Shown piece after piece: positions 7,776 to 17,159 of a stretch of DNA of 64,000 bases. Source of the stretch: Bacillus sp. Bos-x628 (GTDB taxonomy: Bacteria; Bacillota; Bacilli; Bacillales; Bacillaceae); NCBI RefSeq assembly GCF_040500475.1, contig NZ_CP159358.1, positions 558,001-622,000 of the forward strand, in the 5' to 3' direction. Within the stretch, counting starts at the first letter, position 1. Every line of letters begins with the position of its first letter. The translations under genes and the position numbers were made by a program. The notes under the pieces were generated by a model. That model was not told the origin of the DNA and did not search any database. It was given only the letters and a program-made list of their open reading frames with translations.

Positions 7776-9116
7776 ATGATGGTAAAACCAAACATGCATT
7801 TCTTAAACAAATTAGAAGGAATGAGCAAGATTTCATATGAAGGGAGACAATCAAGAAACCCACTCGCCTTTAAACATTATGATGCGAATGAAGTCATCGG
7901 CGGAAAAACAATGAAAGATCACTTACGTTTCTCTGTCGCTTATTGGCACACATTGACTGCTGATGGAACAGACATGTTTGGTGTTGGCACGATGCAAAGG
8001 CCATGGAATTCTTACAGCGGAATGGACTTAGCAAAAGTGAGATTAGATGCAGCCTTTCAACTATTCGACATTTTGGATGTTCCATATTTTTCATTTCATG
8101 ACCGGGATATTGCCCCAGAGGGGGATTCTTTACAAGAGACGAATCAACATTTGGATATCATTCTAAAAAGAATGAAGGAATACATGGAACATAGTCATGT
8201 AAAGCTATTGTGGAATACAGCTAACATGTTTACGAATCCTCGTTTTGTGCACGGCGCTGCAACTTCTTGTCATGCTGATGTGTTTGCATATGCTGCGGCG
8301 CAAGTAAAGAAAGGAATAGAAACAGCAAAAGAACTTGGAGCGGAAAATTATGTATTCTGGGGCGGTCGAGAGGGCTATGACACACTACTGAATACAGATT
8401 TGAAAAGAGAACTTGATCACATGGCAACATTTTTGCATATGGCTGTCGATTATGCGAAAGAAATTGGGTACACAGGTCAATTTTTAATTGAGCCAAAGCC
8501 GAAGGAGCCGACGACTCATCAATATGATACAGATGCAGCAACGACCATCGCCTTTTTAAAGCAATACGGATTAGACCCATATTTTAAATTAAACATTGAG
8601 GCCAATCATGCGACACTAGCCGGACATACGTTTGAGCATGAATTACGTCTAGCCAGAATTCATGGTCTGCTTGGGTCAGTTGATGCGAACCAAGGCAATA
8701 CACTTCTAGGCTGGGATACAGACGAATTTCCGACTGATTTATATGCAACAACGCTGGCGATGTATGAAATTTTGCAAAACGGCGGTCTTGGAACGGGAGG
8801 ATTAAATTTTGATGCGAAAGTGAGAAGAGCTTCTTTTGAACTTGAAGATTTATTGTACGCCCATATTGCTGGAATGGATGCTTTTGCAAAAGGATTACGA
8901 GTGGCTCATAGGCTCATAGAAGATCGTGTGTTTGAAGATGTCATCAAGCACCGGTATCGAAGTTTTTCTGAAGGAATTGGCCGAGATATTTCAGAGGGCA
9001 AAGCAACCTTTCATACATTAGAAGAATATGCTTTGAAGCATCCGATCATTAGAAACGAATCTGGTCGAGAAGAACAACTGAAAGCACGATTAAATCAGTA
9101 TATTTTAGAGGAATGA
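7776..9116 (+). CDS. xylA: Xylose isomerase
   Basis: The 446-residue enzyme converts D-xylose to D-xylulose in the cytoplasm. The catalytic His-Asp region is present ([11 protein letters not shown]), as are the metal ligands in [16 protein letters not shown], the block [18 protein letters not shown] and the C-terminal metal site GLNFDAK. Length and sequence match the long (class II) xylose isomerases of Bacillus. AGGAGG lies 5 bases before the ATG at 7776. A second ATG three bases later is equally possible. xylB follows after 35 bases, so the two form an operon. Confidence 0.95.
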   Translation: MMVKPNMHFLNKLEGMSKISYEGRQSRNPLAFKHYDANEVIGGKTMKDHLRFSVAYWHTLTADGTDMFGVGTMQRPWNSYSGMDLAKVRLDAAFQLFDILDVPYFSFHDRDIAPEGDSLQETNQHLDIILKRMKEYMEHSHVKLLWNTANMFTNPRFVHGAATSCHADVFAYAAAQVKKGIETAKELGAENYVFWGGREGYDTLLNTDLKRELDHMATFLHMAVDYAKEIGYTGQFLIEPKPKEPTTHQYDTDAATTIAFLKQYGLDPYFKLNIEANHATLAGHTFEHELRLARIHGLLGSVDANQGNTLLGWDTDEFPTDLYATTLAMYEILQNGGLGTGGLNFDAKVRRASFELEDLLYAHIAGMDAFAKGLRVAHRLIEDRVFEDVIKHRYRSFSEGIGRDISEGKATFHTLEEYALKHPIIRNESGREEQLKARLNQYILEE

Positions 9117-9151
9117 TAGAATCTATGTTTTTGTCTTGAAGGAGTGAAAAA

Positions 9152-10642
9152 ATGAAGTATGTGATTGGAATTGACCTTGGAACAAGTGGAGTAAAAGCGA
9201 TATTAGTAGATCAATATGGAGAGGTGTGCAGTGAAACATCTAAACGATATGCGCTGATTCAAAAAAAGCCGGGATATTGTGAGCAGCATCCTGATGATTG
9301 GGTAGAGCAGACCATCGCTGCCTTGAAAGAGCTGATGGCACAACACCCTGTTACAAATGAAGTAGAGGGCATCAGTTTTTCTGGGCAGATGCATGGTTTG
9401 GTTTTATTAGATGAAAACGAACAAGTGCTCTGTCCAGCTATATTGTGGAACGACACGAGAACAACAGACCAGTGCAAGCACATCACAAAGAAGCTAGGGG
9501 GGCGGTTACTAGATATCACAAGAAACCATGCTTTAGAAGGGTTTACATTGCCGAAAATGTTATGGGTGAAAGAGCATGAACCAGAAATTGATAAAAAAAT
9601 TGACGTGTTTTTACTCCCAAAAGATTATGTCAGATTGCGTTTAACGGGCGCCATTCATACCGATTATTCTGATGCGGCAGGCACTTTACTATTAGACATA
9701 GGAAAGAAAAAGTGGAGTGATGACATCTGTCAGCAGTTTGATATCTCTCCTCATATTTGTCCGCCACTTGTGTCATCCGAGGCGGAAGTTGGAACTCTTT
9801 TGCCACATATTGCACGGGAGATTGGAATAGCAGAAGATGTGAAAGTATTTGCTGGAGGAGCAGATAATGCTTGTGGTGCAATCGGTGCGGGCATTTTGTC
9901 TTCAGGTCAAACATTATGCAGTATTGGAACATCCGGTGTCATTTTATCATATGAAGAGCAGCACGAAAGAGAATTACAAGGACATTTACATCTGTTTTAT
10001 CATGCGAAGAAAAACGCTTTTTATACAATGGGCGTCACACTTTCAGCAGGATATAGTCTTGATTGGATTAAATCCTTAATGGCTCCAGATGAACCGTTCA
10101 GACAGCTACTTCAAGGTGTGGAACATGTACCGCCAGGAGCAAATGGATTATTATTTACGCCATATTTGGTTGGCGAAAGAACGCCTTATGCTGATTCCGT
10201 TATTCGAGGAAGTTTTATCGGATTAGACAGTCGGCATGAAAGAGTGCATTTAATCAGAGCAGTGCTAGAGGGTGTCACCTTTTCATTGAATGAATCGATT
10301 GTCTTATTTAGGCAGGCAGGGAAAAAAATCGATTCCATTGTGTCAATTGGTGGTGGGGCTAAAAGTGATACATGGCTTCAAATGCAGGCAAATATTTTTC
10401 AATCTACAGTAACCAAGTTAGATAATGAACAAGGTCCTGCTTTAGGAGCAGCAATGCTTGCAGCCGTTGGTTGTGGCTGGTTTGAGTCTCTTGAAGCATG
10501 TGCCGTTCAGTTTATACGTCAAGCAACCGCCTTTTATCCAAATAAAGAGCATGTCGATGAGTATGAACACCTATTTAGTTTATATCAGAGCATTTATACA
10601 AGAACAAGAGACATTCATATGGATTTAAAGCGTTATCGTTAA
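9152..10642 (+). CDS. xylB: Xylulokinase
   Basis: The 496-residue FGGY-family kinase phosphorylates D-xylulose with ATP, giving xylulose 5-phosphate for the pentose phosphate pathway. The N-terminal phosphate loop (GIDLGTSGVKAILVD), the substrate-binding GQMHGLVLLD, the catalytic-Asp region GGADNACGAIGAG and the C-terminal ATP-site SIGGGAKSDTWLQ are all visible. AAGGAGTG precedes the ATG. No terminator is evident between xylB and xynA, so xynA may receive readthrough from the xylAB operon as well as any promoter of its own. Confidence 0.95.
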   Translation: MKYVIGIDLGTSGVKAILVDQYGEVCSETSKRYALIQKKPGYCEQHPDDWVEQTIAALKELMAQHPVTNEVEGISFSGQMHGLVLLDENEQVLCPAILWNDTRTTDQCKHITKKLGGRLLDITRNHALEGFTLPKMLWVKEHEPEIDKKIDVFLLPKDYVRLRLTGAIHTDYSDAAGTLLLDIGKKKWSDDICQQFDISPHICPPLVSSEAEVGTLLPHIAREIGIAEDVKVFAGGADNACGAIGAGILSSGQTLCSIGTSGVILSYEEQHERELQGHLHLFYHAKKNAFYTMGVTLSAGYSLDWIKSLMAPDEPFRQLLQGVEHVPPGANGLLFTPYLVGERTPYADSVIRGSFIGLDSRHERVHLIRAVLEGVTFSLNESIVLFRQAGKKIDSIVSIGGGAKSDTWLQMQANIFQSTVTKLDNEQGPALGAAMLAAVGCGWFESLEACAVQFIRQATAFYPNKEHVDEYEHLFSLYQSIYTRTRDIHMDLKRYR

Positions 10643-10777
10643 AGTCAAATCAAAAGGCAAGTGGTCGGTCAAAGCGGTGATATACCTGATCACTTATCAA
10701 CATGAAAGGAGGTGACAGGTTCGTTTCATCACAGATATGACAAAGCAAATACTGATGAAAAAGGAGAGGAGTTTGGA

Positions 10778-11463
10778 ATGAATCAAAAAAATTGAGGCTG
10801 TTTTTTGTGCTGTTGATTGGATTGACACTTTCACTGGCTGCCGTACCGGCTCATGCCATGACAATCACCAATAATCAAATGGGAAACCATAGTGGGTACG
10901 ATTATGAGCTATGGAAGGATTATGGAAATACATCCATGACACTCAATAATGGCGGCGCATTTAGCGCGCAATGGAACAATATTGGAAATGCTTTGTTTCG
11001 AAAAGGGAAGAAATTTGATTCGACCAAAACTCATTATCAGATCGGCAACATGTCCATTCAATACAACGCAAGCTTCAATCCGGGCGGGAATTCCTATTTG
11101 TGTGTCTATGGCTGGACACAATCACCATTAGTTGAATATTATATTGTTGATTCTTGGGGAACCTATCGTCCAACAGGAACGTTTAAGGGAACATTTTATG
11201 TGGATGGAGGCACGTATGACATTTATGAAACGACTCGTGTGAATCAGCCTTCAATTATCGGTATTGCTACCTTCAAGCAATATTGGAGTGTACGTCAAAC
11301 AAAGCGTACAAGCGGGACTGTATCAGTTAGTCAGCATTTTAAAAAGTGGGAAAGCTTAGGCATGCCAATGGGGAAAATGTATGAAACAGCATTGACGGTA
11401 GAAGGCTATCAAAGTAACGGAAGTGCGAATGTCACAACCAATATTTTAAATATCGGACAATAA
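10778..11463 (+). CDS. xynA: XynA, secreted endo-1,4-beta-xylanase (GH11), with a disrupted start
   Basis: The GH11 catalytic pair is present (Glu115 in VEYYIVDSW and Glu204 in TVEGYQS, counted from a TTG at 10792), along with the thumb region [16 protein letters not shown] signal peptide ends at VPAHA, about residue 22. The expected start is the ATG at 10778, which has AAAGGAGAGGAG ahead of it. From that ATG the frame stops after five codons (MNQKN), because the A-tract at 10785-10791 has seven A where eight would restore the frame. Translation could still begin at TTG 10792, which overlaps the TGA. The rest of the gene is intact. A sequencing or assembly error is a real alternative. Confidence 0.85.
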
Positions 11464-11479
11464 AAAAGAAGATATGGAG

Positions 11480-11524
11480 AAAGCCAACAGAGTTCACCGT
11501 CGTTTACACTGCTGGCTTTTTCTT
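11480..11524. terminator. Bidirectional terminator between xynA and yoaE
   Basis: AAAGCCA-A-CAG and CTG-C-TGGCTTT pair across a loop, followed by TTTTTCTT on the plus strand. It lies between two converging genes. Confidence 0.65.
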
Positions 11525-13565
11525 ATGATATTTTTTCAACCTCGACTCTACCAGAAAAGAAAGTGGCCCCTCCGCCCATATCTGCCAGCCGGTCAGGTGT
11601 TAATCCATTGACTAAATGTTTTTTGCCTTTTTGATCTGCCCATAATCCTTGACTGACCACAACTCCAGGTAATACATTGTCACCGACTGAAACTGTAAGT
11701 TCGCATTCTCCTCTATCATTATAGACACGAACTACCTCTCCATCTTCAATGTTTCTCTCATGCGCATCTTTTTGATTCATATGAAGCTTCGGGAATTTCT
11801 CAAGCTTTTGATGCTTTTCATTAAGTGAAAAGGTTGAATTGAGAAAATTATGGTTTGGTCCAGGGATAAAGGTGAGTGGATAATCACTCTCCTTATATAA
11901 TGGTATATAAGTTGGTAGCGCTGGATAGCCATCTCTTTTCATTTGCTCAGAATAAAGCTCTATTTTCCCACTTGGTGTTGGTAGCTTTAACTCTTGGAAC
12001 GGACCACGTTTTGCTTTGATCCATTTTTTCTCTTTTAATGCTTGATATGAAATGTTTTCATAGTGCGGGTTTTCTGGATGATGTAGTGCTTGTTCCATTA
12101 ATTCTGCATCTGTATGGCGGAAAGCTTCATCCTCAAAGCCCATGGCATGAGCAAGAAGACGAAATACCTCTGTATTTGATTTACTTTCGCCATATCGTTC
12201 AATGACTGGCTCTTGAATTTGAATATAATGGTGCCAATAAGAAGTATAGAAATCTTCATTTTCAAATGCAGATGTCGCAGGGAGGACAATGTCTGCATAT
12301 GTTGCTGTTTCTGTTAGGAACAAGTCATGTACAATGGTAAATAAGTCCTCTCTTAGCAAACCTTCTCTTACTTTATTGGCTTCAGGTGTGACAATGGCTG
12401 GATTACAGGAATACACAAAGATTGAATCAATAGAAGGTGTTGCATCCAGCAAAATGCTGCCTAGCTGATTCATATTAAATGTTCTAGGTGCTTTCTCTTT
12501 TAATAAATCTGGTCTTTGTAAAGCTGTTTCATTATAACTGAGGAAAGAAGAGTTTGATTTCGTGGCTCCGCCGCCTTGATGAAGCCATTGACCTGTTAGG
12601 GCAGGGAGGCAGGCAATCGTTCGGATGTTCATTCCACCATTATCATGATGCTGCAAACCATTGCCAATTCGTATGAAAGATGGCGATGTATCGGCATACA
12701 TTCTTGCAAGTGTGATGATATCTTCTTTCGGGACACCTGTGATCTGTTCAACCGTTTCTGGGTCGTACTCTTTCACATGCTCGCGCAATTCTTCGTAACC
12801 AACCGTATACGTTTCTAAAAAAGACGAATCTGTTCGACCTTCTTTAAACAGAACGTGCATCAGTCCAAGGGCGAGCGCACTGTCAGTGCCGGGACGAAGC
12901 GGGATGAACCAGTCGGCCATTCGGCCCGTTTGGTTTTTGTGAACATCAATGACGACAATTTTCGCCCCCTGTTTTCTCGCTTTTTGTGCCAAGGTGATTT
13001 GGTGCATGTTTGTCGAAACCGCATTGATTCCCCAAAATATAAAGAGCTTCGTATGAATTGTTTCCTCAGGATCTGTACCGATGCTTGCACCCATGGTATA
13101 TTTATAACCAATTGTTCCCGCTGATTGACAAATGGTTCTGTCTAGCTGACTTGAACCGAGACGATAGAAAAAGCGGCGATCCATCCCTTCCGCATTGAGA
13201 TTCCCCATGTTTCCATAGAAGCTGTAAGGCAGTATACTTTCGGCTCCTTTTTCTTCAATGATGCCTGTCCATTTTTGCCGAATGGTTTCAATGGCTTCTT
13301 CCCACGTGATGGGCGCAAACTGACCGTCTCCTTTTCGACCCACTCGTTTTAAAGGGGTCGTCAGACGCTTTGGATCATAAATGCGTGCTGTAACATTTCT
13401 TACTTTATTGCAGATGTTCCCTTGTGTCACCGGGTGATCCGGATCACCTTGAACTTTGACGATCTTTCCATTTTCTTTATGTATTAAAAGACCGCACTGA
13501 TCCGGGCAATCTAAAGAACAAACGGATTTGAATATCCCGTCTTTCATAACTGTATAATCGGTCAT
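11523..13565 (-). CDS. yoaE: Molybdopterin-dependent oxidoreductase, YoaE type
   Basis: The 680-residue protein belongs to the DMSO reductase superfamily of molybdopterin oxidoreductases. An N-terminal 4Fe-4S site is visible as Cys16, Cys20, Cys24 and Cys52 (spacing C-x3-C-x3-C-x27-C). The catalytic domain contains GNGLQHHDNGG and a C-terminal MGD-binding domain (GPNHNFLNSTFS). There is no Tat signal, so it is cytoplasmic. B. subtilis YoaE has the same length. The physiological substrate is unknown and no partner subunit or cofactor gene is nearby. GGAAAGGAAG precedes the ATG. Confidence 0.8.
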   Translation of the reverse strand: MTDYTVMKDGIFKSVCSLDCPDQCGLLIHKENGKIVKVQGDPDHPVTQGNICNKVRNVTARIYDPKRLTTPLKRVGRKGDGQFAPITWEEAIETIRQKWTGIIEEKGAESILPYSFYGNMGNLNAEGMDRRFFYRLGSSQLDRTICQSAGTIGYKYTMGASIGTDPEETIHTKLFIFWGINAVSTNMHQITLAQKARKQGAKIVVIDVHKNQTGRMADWFIPLRPGTDSALALGLMHVLFKEGRTDSSFLETYTVGYEELREHVKEYDPETVEQITGVPKEDIITLARMYADTSPSFIRIGNGLQHHDNGGMNIRTIACLPALTGQWLHQGGGATKSNSSFLSYNETALQRPDLLKEKAPRTFNMNQLGSILLDATPSIDSIFVYSCNPAIVTPEANKVREGLLREDLFTIVHDLFLTETATYADIVLPATSAFENEDFYTSYWHHYIQIQEPVIERYGESKSNTEVFRLLAHAMGFEDEAFRHTDAELMEQALHHPENPHYENISYQALKEKKWIKAKRGPFQELKLPTPSGKIELYSEQMKRDGYPALPTYIPLYKESDYPLTFIPGPNHNFLNSTFSLNEKHQKLEKFPKLHMNQKDAHERNIEDGEVVRVYNDRGECELTVSVGDNVLPGVVVSQGLWADQKGKKHLVNGLTPDRLADMGGGATFFSGRVEVEKIS

Positions 13566-13696
13566 ACGTTTTAGCTTCCTTTCCGAATACTGTAGTCGCT
13601 TTATATGGACTATATTTTAGCATGTTCAGAGGAGGAAGGTAAGAAAGAGATCATCTATCTAAGCGAATGACTTGAAAGGAATAGGTGCTTCATATT

Positions 13697-13721
13697 AAAA
13701 AAGCCCTCTAGATGGGCTTTT
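13697..13721 (-). terminator. Terminator of the P450 gene
   Basis: Read leftward, AAAAGCCC-ATCTAGA-GGGCTTTTTT is a stem of eight bases followed by a T-run, directly after the P450 stop codon. Confidence 0.85.
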
Positions 13722-14928
13722 ACGAACGACCTTCAGAACGCAACACTTGAACTGGAAATTCTTTTACACCAAAAACAAAGGTGCTCTGAATGGGTTTGAG
13801 ACTATCAGCAGTACATTTGAATTCTTTAAATGTGTTTAATAAAATTTCGATCGCAATGTTGCTCTCAAGTCTAGCAAGGGGTGCACCAAGACAGAAATGA
13901 ATCCCAAAACCAAAGCTCATGTGCGGATTTGATTTTCGGTCAAGTCGAAATGTTTCTGGGTCTTCAAATTTCTGTTCATCCCGATTCGCCGAAGCAATCC
14001 AGCCGATAAGATAGTCTCCTTTCTGTATTTGCTGACCGGCTATTTCAACATTCTGTGTTGCAATTCGGCCTATGGCTTGAACAGGTGGATAATAACGTAA
14101 GGTCTCCTCGGTTAATTGCGGAATCAAGGATGAATCTTCTCTCACTGCTTCGACGATATCAGGCTGCTCGGTGAGGAGTCTTACTGTATTTGTGATTAAA
14201 TTGGTTGTCGTTTCATTCCCTGCGACAAGTAATAGAATACAAAAGCCAAGCAGCTCGTTTTCAGTTAACTGTTCACCGTCAATCTCTGCTTGAATCAGTA
14301 AAGAAATCAAATCATTTGCAGGGGCTTCCGTACGCTTTTGAATCAGATGTAAAAAGTAATCAGATAGTTCTTCTTCCGCCCGTTTTTGCATGTCGACGAC
14401 GGCTTGAATAGCTTCTTGAGATTCGTCTTTCGCACCTGCAACAAGGGCATCTGAATGTTTCTTAATAAACTGTCGATCTTTTACCTCTGCACCGAGCAAC
14501 TCTGCGATGATCATGACAGGAAGGGGTGCAGCTAAATCATGCACAACATCAAATGTATGTTCATGCTCCACTTGTTTTAATAGATCATGCGAGAGGTCTT
14601 TGATCTTTTCCTCTAATTGTTTGATCGCTTTTGGTGTGAATGCTTTATTCACGAGTGCTCTCATCTTTGTATGTTTTGGAGGATCCATGGTTAAGATGCT
14701 CGTTTTTGAAGTGCTTCTTCCTCGCTGTGAGGAGAACAATTTCGGCTGTTTGAGAACAGATTGAATATCTGCATAGCGAAACAGATCCCAGCACTTTCTT
14801 GTTTCATCGTATCTTATACCAGTCTGCGCACGTAACTCATTGTAAATAGGGAATGGGAACAGAAGGTCATCTGTGGATCGAATTTCTTTCATTGGAATGA
14901 CATTGACATAGTTTTCTTTCACTTTCAT
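13720..14928 (-). CDS. Cytochrome P450, CYP109-like
   Basis: The 402-residue soluble P450 has all diagnostic motifs. These are the I-helix oxygen-activation segment AGNETT (236-241), the K-helix ExxR (Glu275-Arg278) and the haem loop FGFGIHFCLGAPLAR with Cys346 as the haem ligand. It resembles B. subtilis YjiB (CYP109B1), which hydroxylates fatty acids and terpenoids, but the substrate here cannot be predicted. No ferredoxin or reductase gene lies beside it, so redox partners must come from elsewhere. AAAGGAG lies 8 bases before the ATG, and the gene is monocistronic with its own terminator. Confidence 0.9.
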   Translation of the reverse strand: MKVKENYVNVIPMKEIRSTDDLLFPFPIYNELRAQTGIRYDETRKCWDLFRYADIQSVLKQPKLFSSQRGRSTSKTSILTMDPPKHTKMRALVNKAFTPKAIKQLEEKIKDLSHDLLKQVEHEHTFDVVHDLAAPLPVMIIAELLGAEVKDRQFIKKHSDALVAGAKDESQEAIQAVVDMQKRAEEELSDYFLHLIQKRTEAPANDLISLLIQAEIDGEQLTENELLGFCILLLVAGNETTTNLITNTVRLLTEQPDIVEAVREDSSLIPQLTEETLRYYPPVQAIGRIATQNVEIAGQQIQKGDYLIGWIASANRDEQKFEDPETFRLDRKSNPHMSFGFGIHFCLGAPLARLESNIAIEILLNTFKEFKCTADSLKPIQSTFVFGVKEFPVQVLRSEGRS

Positions 14929-15277
14929 TATGGACGCTCCTTTTTCGGATTACTTCACTTTCACGTTATCACCAGAAAAACAGCATTTCAACGGACATGT
15001 TTTCTAAAATATGTCAATAGTCTAATTGAAACATTCAAACGAATTTATTTAATAGGAAAAAAGAAAGTGATAAAAATGATAATGCTTACTAAACAATAGA
15101 ATTGAAGTCACCGGATCTAGAATAAAATGAAGATTTTAGTCGAATGAAAGGGTCAGTTGCTTTTGTCTGGAGACGGGCAGATGAGTCAGTAAACAAAATA
15201 AAATAATGGTAAGAACAACTAAAGTTCATCTTGTCACACTCTTCCTCTTAAGAAGAGTGTGAAAGTATAACAAAATA
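14929..15277. other. Intergenic region, no gene seen
   Basis: About 350 bases between the P450 gene and the ABC exporter operon. It must contain the P450 promoter (a TTGACA is readable leftward near 15015, without a clear -10). It also contains the perfect hairpin listed at 15234-15262. I see no coding frame with a ribosome binding site. Confidence 0.5.
15234..15262. repeat. Perfect 11-base inverted repeat
   Basis: TCACACTCTTC and GAAGAGTGTGA are perfect arms around a 7-base loop. No T-run follows on either strand. It could be an operator or a processed RNA hairpin. Nothing links it to a gene. Confidence 0.5.
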
Positions 15278-15323
15278 GAAAAAGGATAGAAACGCACACT
15301 TTTCATGTGTTTCTATCCTTTTC
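15278..15323 (-). terminator. Terminator of the ABC exporter operon
   Basis: Read leftward, a long stem beginning GAAAAGGATAGAAA and ending TTTCTATCCTTTTTC, with a short inner stem, follows the stop codon at 15330. Confidence 0.8.
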
Positions 15324-15329
15324 ATTTAG

Positions 15330-17159
15330 TTAACTCACATGATGTTCTGCAAACTGGCTCATATATAAATCCTTATAAAAGCCGTTTTGTTGCAATAGCT
15401 CGCTGTGAGTGCCTTTTTCAATAATCGTCCCGTCTTTCATGACTAAAATGAGATCGGCGTCTTTGATCGTCGATAGTCTGTGTGCAATAACGAAGCTCGT
15501 TCTGCCTTTCATCAGTTCGTTCATTGCCTTTTGAATATGCATCTCGGTTCGTGTATCCACACTGCTCGTGGCCTCATCTAAAATAAGAATTTTTGGATCA
15601 GATAAGATTGCACGGGCAATGGTTAATAGCTGACGTTGACCTTGTGAAAGGTTGCTAGCATCTTCCGTTAAGAGTGTGTCATATCCTTCAGGGAGCGTAC
15701 GGATGAAATCATCTGCATAGGCATGTTTCGCAGCGTTAATGACATCTTCTTTTGTCACATGCTGCCTGCCATATGCAATGTTATCGTAAATCGTGCCTTC
15801 AAAAAGCCACGTATCTTGAAGAACCATCGCAAATAATTCACGGACTTGCTCACGGCTGAGATCTGTGGTTTTTACTCCGCCAATGCGAATAGAGCCCTCA
15901 TCTAATTCATAAAAACGCATTAACAAGTTAATAATCGTTGTTTTTCCTGCACCTGTTGGTCCTACAATAGCAACCGTTTGTCCTTCATTCACATGCAAGC
16001 TCAAGTTTTTAATAATCGGATGATCCTGATCATATCCGAATTGCACTTGTTCAAAGGCCACATCGCCTGTTAGCGATTGAAGATCAATAGACGCTTGCTC
16101 TTCGGCACTTTCTTCTTCTTCATCGAGAATTTCAAATACTCTTTCGGCAGAAGCAATGGCTGATTGAACTAAGTTTGCGACACTAGATGCTTGAACAAGC
16201 GGCTGTGACATTTGCTGCGTGTACTGGATAAAGGCTTGAACATCCCCAACACGAATGCTGCCATTAATGACAAGAATTCCGCCTGCAACACTCACTGCGA
16301 CATAGCCAAGGTTCCCGATAAACGTCATCATCGGCATCATAAGACCGGATATGAATTGAGCTTTTCTTGAAGATTCATACAGCCGTTCGTTTAATTGGTC
16401 AAATGTATCAATGGCTTTCTTTTCATACCCATATGCACGGACCGTCTGATGACCTGTAAACATTTCATTAATGTGGCCGTTGATCATACCCAGCTCTTTT
16501 TGCTGCGCTTTAAAATGCTTTTGAGAAAATGACGTAATGCCTCGAATTGCGATTAGGCTTAGTGGCAGCGTCAAACAAACGAGAAGGGTTAAAAACGGAC
16601 TGATGAAAAGCATCATGACAACAATACCAATCACTGTAATAACAGAAGTGATCACCTGAGTGAGCGCTTGTTGAAGTGATGTATTAATGTTATCAATATC
16701 ATTCATCACACGGCTTAGTGTATCCCCATGAGTTGTTTTATCAAAATAACGAAGGGGGAGACGTGTGAGCTTTTCATTTGCTTCGTGTCGTAATTCGGCA
16801 ATGGTTTCTTGGGATACACCAGCCATGACATATTGTTGGACAAATGAAAAGAGAGCAGCGACGACATACAACAAGAGGAGCAACAATAAAATTCGAGAAA
16901 TGACATCGTATTGAACGGCTGTTTTTTGTGTAAAACTTTCAAATAGGGAAGAGGTGGCATCCCCGAGTAATTTTGGACTAATCACGTTAAAGACGGTCGA
17001 ACCGATTGCCGCAATCAGTACAATGATGAGCTGGAATTTTCTTGGGCTTAAATAGCCGGCCAATCGAAGGAGTGTTTTTTTAAATTCCTTCGGCTTTGCT
17101 ACCGGCCCTCTAGGATGACCGCCTTTATGACCCATCCCGGAAGACATTTTTTTACTCAT
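15330..17159 (-). CDS. ABC exporter half-transporter, catalytic-site partner
   Basis: The 609-residue protein has a six-segment type IV exporter domain (about residues 35-330) fused to a nucleotide-binding domain. Walker A (GPTGAGKTT), Walker B with catalytic Glu (ILILDEATS) and the H-loop (VIAHRLST) are canonical. The signature is LSQGQ rather than LSGGQ. Together with the upstream gene it forms a heterodimer, and the start overlaps that gene's stop by four bases (ATGA). The pair resembles B. subtilis YfiB-YfiC in order and size. The substrate is unknown, and multidrug or lipid export is the usual role of this class. Confidence 0.88.
   Translation of the reverse strand: MSKKMSSGMGHKGGHPRGPVAKPKEFKKTLLRLAGYLSPRKFQLIIVLIAAIGSTVFNVISPKLLGDATSSLFESFTQKTAVQYDVISRILLLLLLLYVVAALFSFVQQYVMAGVSQETIAELRHEANEKLTRLPLRYFDKTTHGDTLSRVMNDIDNINTSLQQALTQVITSVITVIGIVVMMLFISPFLTLLVCLTLPLSLIAIRGITSFSQKHFKAQQKELGMINGHINEMFTGHQTVRAYGYEKKAIDTFDQLNERLYESSRKAQFISGLMMPMMTFIGNLGYVAVSVAGGILVINGSIRVGDVQAFIQYTQQMSQPLVQASSVANLVQSAIASAERVFEILDEEEESAEEQASIDLQSLTGDVAFEQVQFGYDQDHPIIKNLSLHVNEGQTVAIVGPTGAGKTTIINLLMRFYELDEGSIRIGGVKTTDLSREQVRELFAMVLQDTWLFEGTIYDNIAYGRQHVTKEDVINAAKHAYADDFIRTLPEGYDTLLTEDASNLSQGQRQLLTIARAILSDPKILILDEATSSVDTRTEMHIQKAMNELMKGRTSFVIAHRLSTIKDADLILVMKDGTIIEKGTHSELLQQNGFYKDLYMSQFAEHHVS

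Noticed and set aside
8230..8580. 116-codon minus-strand frame inside xylA, and similar long shadow frames inside ysfC, yngF and the phospholipase D gene
   Set aside because: They lie antisense to strongly supported genes, have no ribosome binding sites and follow the codon bias of the sense gene.
10710..10795. Frame beginning at GTG behind AAAGGAG and running in phase through ATG 10778 to the TGA at 10793
   Set aside because: The GTG overlaps the ribosome binding site itself and the peptide has no recognisable feature. It does not rescue the xynA frame.
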